A model generated the notes under the pieces. The model searched no databases. It was not told the DNA's origin and worked only from the letters and a program-made list of their open reading frames with translations. A DNA stretch of 5,812 nucleotides from Aquificaceae bacterium (GTDB taxonomy: Bacteria > Aquificota > Aquificia > Aquificales > Aquificaceae): positions 1 to 5,812 of the forward strand of contig WFYH01000072.1 in NCBI GenBank assembly GCA_015490215.1. Direction: 5' to 3'. Positions 1 through 5,812 of the stretch are shown one piece after another (the stretch's first letter is position 1; every line of letters begins with the position of its first letter). A program made the position numbers and the translations under genes.

Positions 1-14
1 CTTACCAAATTAGT

Positions 15-20
15 TATACT
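15..20 (+). promoter_or_regulatory. possible -10 element upstream of nadA
   Basis: TATACT differs from the sigma-70 -10 consensus TATAAT at one base and lies 23 bases before the nadA start codon, so a transcript could begin near base 27 with a leader of about 17 bases. The matching -35 box would fall before base 1 and cannot be seen. A single six-base match in AT-rich DNA is weak support, and nadA may instead be read from a gene further upstream. Confidence 0.25.
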
Positions 21-43
21 TCCGAAGTTTTTAGGAGGAAGGC

Positions 44-1015
44 ATGGGTGTGACCCTGCAGATGTCCGAGGAGAAGGAGCTTTCAAGGGAAGAGATAGAA
101 AGGCTTCAGAAAGAAGTCAGGAGGCTGGCAGAGGAGAAGAACGCTATTATACTGGCTCATTACTACCAAAGACCCGAGGTTCAGGACATAGCGGACTTCG
201 TAGGAGACTCTTTGGAGCTTTCAAGAAAGGCTGCCTCTACGGATGCGGACATAATCGTCTTCTGCGGAGTTCGCTTTATGTGTGAAACCGCCAAGATCCT
301 CAGCCCTCGGAAGAAGGTCCTTCACCCCAACCCTGAATCCGGTTGTCCCATGGCGGACATGATTACCGCAGAGCAGGTGAGAAAGCTCAGGGAAAAGCAT
401 CCAGATGCGGAGTTTGTAGCCTATATAAACACCACCGCAGAGGTGAAGGCGGAAGTTGATCTTTGTGTAACCTCAGCTAACGCCCCGAGGGTTATAAAGA
501 AGCTTTCATCCAAAAAGATAGTCTTTTTGCCTGATCAAGCCCTTGGTCAGTGGGTAGCAAAGCAGGTGCCTGATAAAGAGTTTATTCTGTGGAAGGGCTT
601 TTGTCCGCCCCACTTCGAATTTACCGCCCGCGAGGTGGAAAAGCTCAAAGAACAGTATCCCGATGCGAAAGTGGCAGTTCATCCCGAGTGCCATCCGAAA
701 GTCATAGAAATGGCAGACTTTGTGGGTTCCACCTCCCAGATACTGAAATACGCCACTTCTGTAGAAGCCAAGAAGGTCATAGTTATAACCGAAGTTGGAC
801 TCAAATACACCCTAATGAAGAAAAACCCAAATAAGGAGTACATCTTCCCCGAATCCATGAACTACTGCGGAACCGTTTACTGCTGCACCATGAAGGGCAT
901 AACCCTGCCGAAGGTCTACGAGACCCTTAGGGATGAGACGAACGAGGTACTCCTTCCCGAAGAGATAATAGAAAGGGCGAGAAGACCCATAGAGAGGATG
1001 CTCCAGCTCAGCTGA
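44..1015 (+). CDS. nadA: quinolinate synthase NadA
   Basis: NadA condenses iminoaspartate (made by NadB) with dihydroxyacetone phosphate to quinolinate in de novo NAD synthesis. It is a cytosolic enzyme with a [4Fe-4S] cluster held by three cysteines. At 323 residues the protein is normal for the family. Visible motifs are HYYQ (39-42), GDSLELS (54-60), GVRFMCETAKIL (75-86), YINT (127-130), HPE (213-215) and GSTSQ (229-233). By position and spacing the cluster ligands should be C101 (SGCPMADM), C187 (GFCPPH) and one of C280/C281; C280 fits the usual Cys-x-x-Met pattern. Extra cysteines at 74, 80, 141, 206 and 275 are not expected ligands. The start at 44 has AGGAGG at 33-38, 5 bases away; in-frame GTG at 50 and ATG at 62 are less well placed, though ATG 62 would give a start closer to the conserved core. 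The next gene begins 4 bases after the stop, so the two are probably co-transcribed. nadB and nadC are not in the window. Confidence 0.97.
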   Translation: MGVTLQMSEEKELSREEIERLQKEVRRLAEEKNAIILAHYYQRPEVQDIADFVGDSLELSRKAASTDADIIVFCGVRFMCETAKILSPRKKVLHPNPESGCPMADMITAEQVRKLREKHPDAEFVAYINTTAEVKAEVDLCVTSANAPRVIKKLSSKKIVFLPDQALGQWVAKQVPDKEFILWKGFCPPHFEFTAREVEKLKEQYPDAKVAVHPECHPKVIEMADFVGSTSQILKYATSVEAKKVIVITEVGLKYTLMKKNPNKEYIFPESMNYCGTVYCCTMKGITLPKVYETLRDETNEVLLPEEIIERARRPIERMLQLS

Positions 1016-1019
1016 GGGT

Positions 1020-1784
1020 ATGAACCTGCTTCACTTAAGCGCCATCTTATACCTCGTAGGGAGCGGAGCGTATGCCTTCAAAACGTTTTTCGGTTTTGGG
1101 ATTAAATTTCCGCCGGTAGGTGTCCTGTCCCTCGCCTTTCTGCTTTACCTAATTCACTTTTTCAAGGTTTACCTTTCCACGGGACACTTCCCCGTCGGCG
1201 ACATATACGGGATGGTGTCTCTGGTAGGGAACTTTCTGGTGGCTATATTCCTTTTAATAACCTTTATAAGAGGAAGTCTTCAAGAGTTCGGTTTCATAGT
1301 AGCCTTTATAGGGTTTCTTACAACGCTTCTTGGTCTGCCTGCCCAGAAGGTGGGCTATAAAAACCCCTTTTACGTTTACCACATACTCTCTGCCGGTGTG
1401 GCTTACGCATCGCTGATACTCGGAGGTATAGCTTCCCTCGTTAAGATGCTCGTTGAGAGAAAGCTCAAATCAAAGCACATAGGCGGGCTTATGGTTCCCA
1501 TAAACCTCCTTAGGAAAACGGAGCGCATATCTACAAACATAGGTTTTATCTTCCTCACCCTTACCCTTATATTCGGGAGCCTTTGGGCGAGGAGCTTTTT
1601 GGGAAGACACTGGATAAACGACCCTAAGCTTATACTCACTCTAATCCTTTGGATCTATTACGCCATAGTGGTTCATCTGAACCTTGTGAGGGGTCTGACA
1701 CCCACGAGATTTTCCGCCCTTTCCGTTCTGGGTTTCGTTCTGGTGGTGGGGAGCATAGCCTTCATCAGGCACAGCGTAGATTGA
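1020..1784 (+). CDS. ccsA: CcsA/HemX-family cytochrome c assembly membrane protein
   Basis: This is a 254-residue polytopic inner-membrane protein with about eight hydrophobic segments (roughly 5-20, 33-52, 65-84, 90-107, 117-142, 172-190, 203-222, 231-250). The pattern fits the cytochrome c assembly family that includes CcsA (heme delivery in system II, with ResB/Ccs1) and HemX. Family-like marks are His46 in segment 2, His121 opening segment 5, the GSLWA...HWINDPK stretch (186-203), His219 and His251 near the C-terminus. The stretch at 186-203 matches the position of the heme-contacting Trp-rich WGxxWxWDPK motif of CcsA, but most of its tryptophans are absent and only W189, W198 and DPK remain. 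The protein could therefore be a diverged CcsA or a HemX-like protein, and the symbol is given at family level. The start follows nadA by 4 bases; the only ribosome-site-like sequence is GAGG (1014-1017), which overlaps the nadA stop and sits very close to the ATG, suggesting translational coupling. No ResB-like partner is present here. Confidence 0.75.
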   Translation: MNLLHLSAILYLVGSGAYAFKTFFGFGIKFPPVGVLSLAFLLYLIHFFKVYLSTGHFPVGDIYGMVSLVGNFLVAIFLLITFIRGSLQEFGFIVAFIGFLTTLLGLPAQKVGYKNPFYVYHILSAGVAYASLILGGIASLVKMLVERKLKSKHIGGLMVPINLLRKTERISTNIGFIFLTLTLIFGSLWARSFLGRHWINDPKLILTLILWIYYAIVVHLNLVRGLTPTRFSALSVLGFVLVVGSIAFIRHSVD

Positions 1785-1800
1785 TGTTTACAATTTAACA
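1785..1800 (+). promoter_or_regulatory. upstream activator box 1 (TGT-N10-ACA)
   Basis: TGTTTACAATTTAACA is an exact TGT-N10-ACA, the form of the NifA upstream activator sequence. It begins on the base after the stop codon of the preceding gene. It is nearly the same as a second box 20 bp downstream (14 of 16 bases). Its centre is about 108 bp before the start site predicted from the sigma-54 promoter at 1875-1890, a normal distance for an enhancer site. The binding protein is not known from the sequence; a NifA/NtrC-type sigma-54 activator is inferred from arrangement only. Confidence 0.5.
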
Positions 1801-1822
1801 AAATTGTTAACAATTTTACACT
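1795..1822 (+). promoter_or_regulatory. possible sigma-70 promoter overlapping the activator boxes
   Basis: TTAACA (1795-1800, five of six bases of the -35 consensus) is followed after 16 bases by TACACT (1817-1822, four of six of the -10 consensus, with the key first TA and last T). Start would be near 1829, giving a leader of about 88 bases to glnB. Protein bound to the two boxes would block it. In enteric bacteria the glnA control region has this design, with a sigma-70 promoter covered by NtrC sites and a sigma-54 promoter downstream. The region is AT-rich, so a chance match is quite possible. Confidence 0.3.
1805..1820 (+). promoter_or_regulatory. upstream activator box 2 (TGT-N10-ACA)
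   Basis: TGTTAACAATTTTACA is the second copy of the box, giving the shared form TGTTWACAATTTWACA. It is centred about 88 bp before the predicted sigma-54 start site. This copy is the better dyad (TGT-N-AA-N4-TT-N-ACA). The 20-bp period puts both boxes on nearly the same face of the helix, as expected for cooperative dimers. The junction of the two boxes also makes a perfect 18-bp palindrome, AAAATTGTTAACAATTTT (1800-1817), which may be the real recognition unit or only a by-product of the repeat. Confidence 0.5.
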
Positions 1823-1847
1823 ACCGTTCCCCTAAAGACCTTTTTAA

Positions 1848-2255
<408 letters not shown>

Positions 2256-2281
2256 AAAATTTTTCATAAGGAGGTGCAGGT

Positions 2282-3691
2282 ATGCCTAAGTACACACCGC
2301 AGGAGGTTCTGAGCCTCATTGAGCAGGAAGGTGTCCAGTATGTGGACCTGAGATTCTCTGACCCCTTCGGTCAGTGGCAGCACATGACGCTCCCCGCCTA
2401 CGAGCTGTCCGAGGATGCCTTTGAAAAGGGTATCGGATTTGACGGCTCCTCTATCAGGGGATGGCAGTCCATCAACGAATCGGACATGATAGCCAAGCCC
2501 GATCCCGGAACAGCCTTTATTGACCCCTTCATAGAGCCTAAGACCCTCGTGATGATCTGCGACATCTACGATCCAGTTACCGGAGAGAGATACGGAAGGG
2601 ACACCAGATACATAGCCCAGAAGGCGGAGCAGTATCTCAAGCAAACCGGCATAGGGGACACCGCTTACTTCGGACCCGAGGCGGAGTTCTTCATTCTTGA
2701 CTCCGTTGAATTTGGAAATGCGGAGCACTACTCCTTCTGGAGGGTAGACTCCGAAGAGGGTTGGTGGAACAGAGAAGTTGCCTCTTCCGGTTACAAGGTT
2801 CCCCACAAGAGGGGTTACTTCCCCACACCGCCCCTTGACAAGATGACCAACATAAGGAACGAGATGGTTTCCATCCTCTCTGAGATCGGGATAACCGTTG
2901 AGGTTCACCACCACGAGGTTGCTTCTGCGGGTCAGGCTGAAATTGACATAAGGTATGACTCCCTTGTAAATCAGGCGGACAAACTCTTCGTATACAAATA
3001 CGTGGTTAGAAACGTTGCCGCCAAGCACGGCAAATACGCCACCTTCATGGCTAAGGTCCTCCCCAACGACAACGGTTCCGGAATGCACACCCACTTCTCC
3101 ATATGGAAAGGAAATGAACCCCTCTTTGCCGGTTCAGGATACGCAGGACTCTCCGAGACCGCCCTCTACGCCATAGGCGGTATACTCAAGCACGCAAGGG
3201 CTCTGACTGCCTTCACCAATCCCACCATAAACTCCTACCACAGGCTGGTGCCCGGATTTGAAGCACCTGTGAGACTCGCTTACTCTGCAAGGAACAGGTC
3301 CGCCGCCATAAGGATACCCATGTATTACGAGGATCCCAAGGCTAAGAGGATAGAGATAAGGTTCCCCGACGCTACTTCCAACCCCTACCTCGCCTTCAGC
3401 GCCATACTGATGGCTGCCATAGACGGAATTGAGAACAAGATAGATCCCGGAGAGCCTTTTGATAAGGATATCTACTCCCTGCCTCCCGAGGAGCTTGAGG
3501 GAATACCCCAGCTACCCGGGTCCCTTGAGGAGTCCATAAACGAGCTTGAGAAGGACTATGAGTTCCTGCTCAAAGGCGGAGTCTTCACCGAAGAGTTCAT
3601 ACAGTTGTGGATAGAGGCAAAGAGGGCAGAAATTGACGAGATGAGGTTTATCCCCCATCCCAAGGAGTTTGAGCTTTACTTTGACATCTAA
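2282..3691 (+). CDS. glnA: glutamine synthetase type I
   Basis: GlnA makes glutamine from glutamate, ammonium and ATP; GSI enzymes are cytosolic dodecamers. The protein has 469 residues, typical of GSI. Active-site residues seen are Asp54 (GFDGSS), Glu133 and Glu135 (GPEAEFF), Glu212 and Glu220, the NDNGSGMHTHFS block (262-273, with His269 and His271), Arg321, flap Glu327 (PGFEAPV), Arg339, Arg344, Glu358 and Arg360. Tyr398 in DIYSLPPEE is the counterpart of the enteric adenylylation tyrosine, so this is a GSI-beta-like enzyme that could be modified by GlnE if the genome has one. Ribosome site AAGGAGGT (2268-2275) stands 6 bases before the ATG. No promoter is visible in the 26-base gap after glnB, which holds only a short palindrome, GAAAAATTTTTC (2254-2265), so the two genes should share the sigma-54 transcript. 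A terminator-like hairpin follows 11 bases after the stop codon. Confidence 0.98.
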   Translation: MPKYTPQEVLSLIEQEGVQYVDLRFSDPFGQWQHMTLPAYELSEDAFEKGIGFDGSSIRGWQSINESDMIAKPDPGTAFIDPFIEPKTLVMICDIYDPVTGERYGRDTRYIAQKAEQYLKQTGIGDTAYFGPEAEFFILDSVEFGNAEHYSFWRVDSEEGWWNREVASSGYKVPHKRGYFPTPPLDKMTNIRNEMVSILSEIGITVEVHHHEVASAGQAEIDIRYDSLVNQADKLFVYKYVVRNVAAKHGKYATFMAKVLPNDNGSGMHTHFSIWKGNEPLFAGSGYAGLSETALYAIGGILKHARALTAFTNPTINSYHRLVPGFEAPVRLAYSARNRSAAIRIPMYYEDPKAKRIEIRFPDATSNPYLAFSAILMAAIDGIENKIDPGEPFDKDIYSLPPEELEGIPQLPGSLEESINELEKDYEFLLKGGVFTEEFIQLWIEAKRAEIDEMRFIPHPKEFELYFDI

Positions 3692-3702
3692 GGAAATTTG
3701 CC

Positions 3703-3730
3703 GGGCTCCCCTCCGCGGGGGTCCCTTTTT
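3703..3730 (+). terminator. Rho-independent terminator/attenuator between glnA and amtB
   Basis: A GC-rich stem pairs 3703-3711 with 3717-3725 (nine positions, with one C-T mismatch at 3706/3722 and one G-T wobble at 3707/3721) around the 5-base loop TCCGC. It is followed at once by TTTTT (3726-3730). I see no convincing promoter between it and amtB 24 bases downstream, so it probably lets part of the transcription through and lowers amtB relative to glnBA. Confidence 0.75.
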
Positions 3731-3753
3731 AATAGAGTCAGGAGGGAAAAGAG

Positions 3754-5028
3754 ATGAGGCGCGCATACCTTTGGGGATTGGCGGTTTTTCTCCTTAGCGC
3801 TTTGCCCGCTCTCGCGGGAGAGGCTAAGCTGGATACGGGTAACACCGCTTGGATGCTTACCGCTTCCGCCCTCGTAGTTTTCATGACCGTTCCCGGTCTT
3901 GCCCTCTTTTACGGAGGTTTGGATAAAAGCAAGAGCATCCTCAACACCATCGCTATGTCCTTCGTAGCCTTCTCAATCGTCAGCATAACTTGGCTGGTGG
4001 TGGGATACTCCATAGCCTACGGAGACGATATGGGCGGATTCATGGGAAATCCCTTCCAATACATCTTTGCCAAGGGCATAAGCGGTATAGGTGATGCAGG
4101 ATATCCCGCTTTACTTGATGTAATGTTCCAGCTCACCTTTGCCACCATAACCACGGCTCTCGTAAGCGGATCCTTAGTGGGAAGGATGAAGTTCTCCGCT
4201 TGGATAATCTTCTGCGTTCTTTGGAGCATTATCGTTTATCCTCCTATAGCCCACTGGGTCTGGGGCGGAGGATTTTTGAGTAACCACGGTGCCCTTGACT
4301 TTGCGGGCGGAACGGTCGTTCACATAAATGCAGGTATAGCGGGTTTGGTCGGTGCCCTGATCTTGGGTAGGAGAAAGGACACAAGCCTGATACCTAACAA
4401 CGTCCCTCTTGTAGCCCTCGGTGCTGGTATCCTGTGGTTCGGATGGTTCGGCTTCAACGCAGGTTCGGCTCTTGCCGCCGACACAATAGCGGTTTATGCG
4501 ATGCTTAACACCACCATAGCCACCTCTGCGGCGGTCTTAGGTTGGATGTTCACCGAGTGGATGAGTGCAGGCAAGCCCACCGTTGTAGGTATATCCTCCG
4601 GTATCATCGCCGGACTGGTAGCCATAACACCAGCCGCAGGTTTCGTAAACCCCATAGGTGCCATATTCATAGGAGTTATAGCTTCCGTGTTTGCCTACTT
4701 TGCCGTTGCCAAGCTCAAGCCCGCCCTAGGATACGATGATGCCCTTGACGTTTTCGGTATCCACGGTGTGGCTGGAATAGTTGGAGCTATACTCACAGGC
4801 GTCTTTGCGGATCCTGCGGTAAACGGATCTGCGGGACTCCTCTACGGAAACGCCAAGCAGGTTCTTATACAGATAGAGGGTGTTATAGCCACAATCGTCT
4901 ATTCGGGCGTAATGACCGCTATTATTGTCTTCATTGCCAAAGCCCTCACCGGCCTCAGGGTATCCGAGGAACAAGAAATTGAAGGTCTTGACAGCGCCCA
5001 GCACGGAGAGAAGGCTTATGACCTTTAA
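3754..5028 (+). CDS. amtB: ammonium transporter AmtB
   Basis: AmtB is a trimeric inner-membrane channel that brings in ammonium. The 424-residue protein starts with a cleavable signal peptide (about 1-21, ending LPALA), as in proteobacterial AmtB, followed by about eleven hydrophobic segments. Key residues are the twin histidines of the pore, His190 (GGTVVHINAG) and His337 (DVFGIHG), Asp182 eight residues before the first, and likely Phe gate residues Phe125/Phe129 (MFQLTF). WFGFNAGSA (231-239) and the PII-responsive C-terminal tail GLRVSEEQEIEGLD...HGEKAYDL (400-424) are also typical. Ribosome site AGGAGG (3740-3745) is 8 bases before the ATG. The gene lies 62 bases after glnA, with a terminator-like hairpin between. 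The nearby PII keeps Arg47, which fits PII-mediated closing of the channel when ammonium is plentiful. Confidence 0.97.
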   Translation: MRRAYLWGLAVFLLSALPALAGEAKLDTGNTAWMLTASALVVFMTVPGLALFYGGLDKSKSILNTIAMSFVAFSIVSITWLVVGYSIAYGDDMGGFMGNPFQYIFAKGISGIGDAGYPALLDVMFQLTFATITTALVSGSLVGRMKFSAWIIFCVLWSIIVYPPIAHWVWGGGFLSNHGALDFAGGTVVHINAGIAGLVGALILGRRKDTSLIPNNVPLVALGAGILWFGWFGFNAGSALAADTIAVYAMLNTTIATSAAVLGWMFTEWMSAGKPTVVGISSGIIAGLVAITPAAGFVNPIGAIFIGVIASVFAYFAVAKLKPALGYDDALDVFGIHGVAGIVGAILTGVFADPAVNGSAGLLYGNAKQVLIQIEGVIATIVYSGVMTAIIVFIAKALTGLRVSEEQEIEGLDSAQHGEKAYDL

Positions 5029-5029
5029 A

Positions 5030-5069
5030 GGAGGCTCAGTCCTCCGCTCCTCCCTTTCTTTCCCTTTTT
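5030..5069 (+). terminator. possible weak terminator or structured leader after amtB
   Basis: GGAGG (5030-5034) can pair with CCTCC (5041-5045) across a 6-base loop, starting two bases after the amtB stop codon. A run of 23 pyrimidines follows (5047-5069), ending in TTTTT (5065-5069). The stem is short and the T-run lies about 20 bases from it, so termination should be poor. A second CCTCC (5049-5053) could pair instead with either this GGAGG or the ribosome site of the next gene. The stretch might be a weak terminator, a translation-control structure or neither. Confidence 0.3.
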
Positions 5070-5096
5070 AGAAAACTTATGAAAGGAGGTAAAAAG

Positions 5097-5812
5097 ATGA
5101 AGAGGCAACTGCTTGCTCTGGCGGTGTTTGCTTTGGCGGGAAGCTCCCTTGCGGAGGAAAAGACCTTTACCATCAAAGTTTCCCAGCCCCTTGAGCTTTA
5201 CGGAGGGGTAACCGGTGCTTATCTCTACACAACTAACGATAATTCCGGTGATTCGGTTGACGGGTTTAGGCTCACTAATGCGGTCATAGGTTTGACAGGC
5301 TCCGCTGAAATGATGAGCTTTGATCTTGCAGTAGGAACGTTCCTCGCTCCTTCCGTTTGGAATGGCGGGATTCCCAACACGCCTATATCCTACACTACGG
5401 GAAACTCCTCTACCTCCGACTCTATGGGACTGCTGTGGGGTTACGTAACACTCTCTCCCTTTGAAAACATTTCCGTGGATGCGGGATTGCTGACCACCAA
5501 CGTAGGTTACGAAGTAATAAACACATACTCTAACCCCAATATAAATCTTGGAGCTGTCTGGTATGCCCAGCCAGTTATATACCCCGGTGTTAGGGTAACC
5601 TTTGAAGCAACGGAAGACATCAGCTTCTATGCTGAATATAACAATGACTCCATAAATCCGAGAAATGAAGCCTTCGCGGTAGGATCCCTCGGGTCTCTGG
5701 GAGATCTTAGCTACGCTTTGACATACTACGACTATACTGGATTCAAAAACTTTATAGATGTTGTTCTCAGCTACTCCTTAGGTTCCATAGATCTGGGGTT
5801 GAATTTTGATTA
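5097..5812 (+). CDS. outer-membrane beta-barrel (porin-like) protein, 3' end outside window
   Basis: The frame is open from ATG 5097 to the window edge (238 codons plus two bases, no stop), so the gene is cut by the window and not necessarily broken. AGGAGGT (5084-5090) is 6 bases before the ATG. Residues 1-19 form a signal peptide (positive MKR, a hydrophobic run, then SLA before EEK). The rest has no cysteine and is rich in Tyr, Gly, Ser, Thr and Asn, with alternating polar/hydrophobic strands that suggest a barrel. The stretch 130-167, with VGYEV, SNPN and a later QPVIYPGVRV, resembles the OmpL-like putative beta-barrel porin 2 family; this is recognition by pattern, not by search. It follows amtB by 68 bases on the same strand, so it may be read with the nitrogen genes and let ammonium or another small nitrogen compound through the outer membrane. 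That role is inferred from context; a general porin is equally possible. Confidence 0.8.
   Translation, partial: MKRQLLALAVFALAGSSLAEEKTFTIKVSQPLELYGGVTGAYLYTTNDNSGDSVDGFRLTNAVIGLTGSAEMMSFDLAVGTFLAPSVWNGGIPNTPISYTTGNSSTSDSMGLLWGYVTLSPFENISVDAGLLTTNVGYEVINTYSNPNINLGAVWYAQPVIYPGVRVTFEATEDISFYAEYNNDSINPRNEAFAVGSLGSLGDLSYALTYYDYTGFKNFIDVVLSYSLGSIDLGLNFD

Noticed and set aside
2264..3094. Long open frame (276 codons) on the minus strand inside glnA
   Set aside because: It lies wholly opposite the conserved glnA, resembles no family and arises from glnA codon bias.
3692..3753. Sigma-54 promoter for amtB (TTTGC at 3697-3701)
   Set aside because: No GG lies at the required 10-bp spacing upstream.
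4542..5004. Open frames in other phases and on the minus strand within amtB
   Set aside because: They are shadows of amtB with no ribosome site or recognisable protein features.
4988..5021. TTGACA at 4988-4993 as a -35 box for the porin-like gene
   Set aside because: It is within amtB codons, and no -10-like hexamer stands at 16-18 bases; the nearest AT-rich sequence is more than 20 bases away.

Overview
The window looks like chromosomal DNA of a thermophilic member of the Aquificota, most likely Aquificaceae. I infer this from the glnB-glnA-amtB order with an outer-membrane protein behind it, the heavy use of AGG/AGA for arginine and ATA for isoleucine, the Lys/Glu-rich proteins and the strong AGGAGG ribosome sites. 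The genus cannot be fixed from this stretch. All genes run on the + strand, and I see no mobile element, CRISPR array, tRNA or rRNA.

Region 1 (1-1784) is a two-gene unit. nadA encodes quinolinate synthase, an Fe-S enzyme of NAD synthesis. Four bases after it comes an integral membrane protein of the CcsA/HemX cytochrome c assembly family. The start of this transcription unit lies at or before the window edge.

Region 2 (1785-1916) is a short, dense regulatory interval. It holds two tandem TGT-N10-ACA boxes (14 of 16 bases identical, 20 bp apart), a possible sigma-70 promoter overlapping them, and a consensus sigma-54 promoter about 90-110 bp downstream of the boxes. The layout resembles an enhancer-dependent nitrogen promoter: activator sites about -88 and -108 upstream of a -24/-12 element, with a very short leader to glnB.

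Region 3 (1917-5812) is a nitrogen-assimilation gene set: glnB (PII signal protein), glnA (type I glutamine synthetase), a hairpin-plus-T-run terminator or attenuator, amtB (ammonium channel), and the first 238 codons of a signal-peptide-bearing outer-membrane beta-barrel protein that runs off the window. The likely logic is that ammonium crosses the outer membrane (possibly by the barrel), enters by AmtB, is fixed by GlnA, and PII reports nitrogen/energy status and can plug AmtB. The most interesting points are the compact promoter with its paired boxes, the 14-bp palindrome on the -12 element, and the porin-like gene attached to the nitrogen genes.
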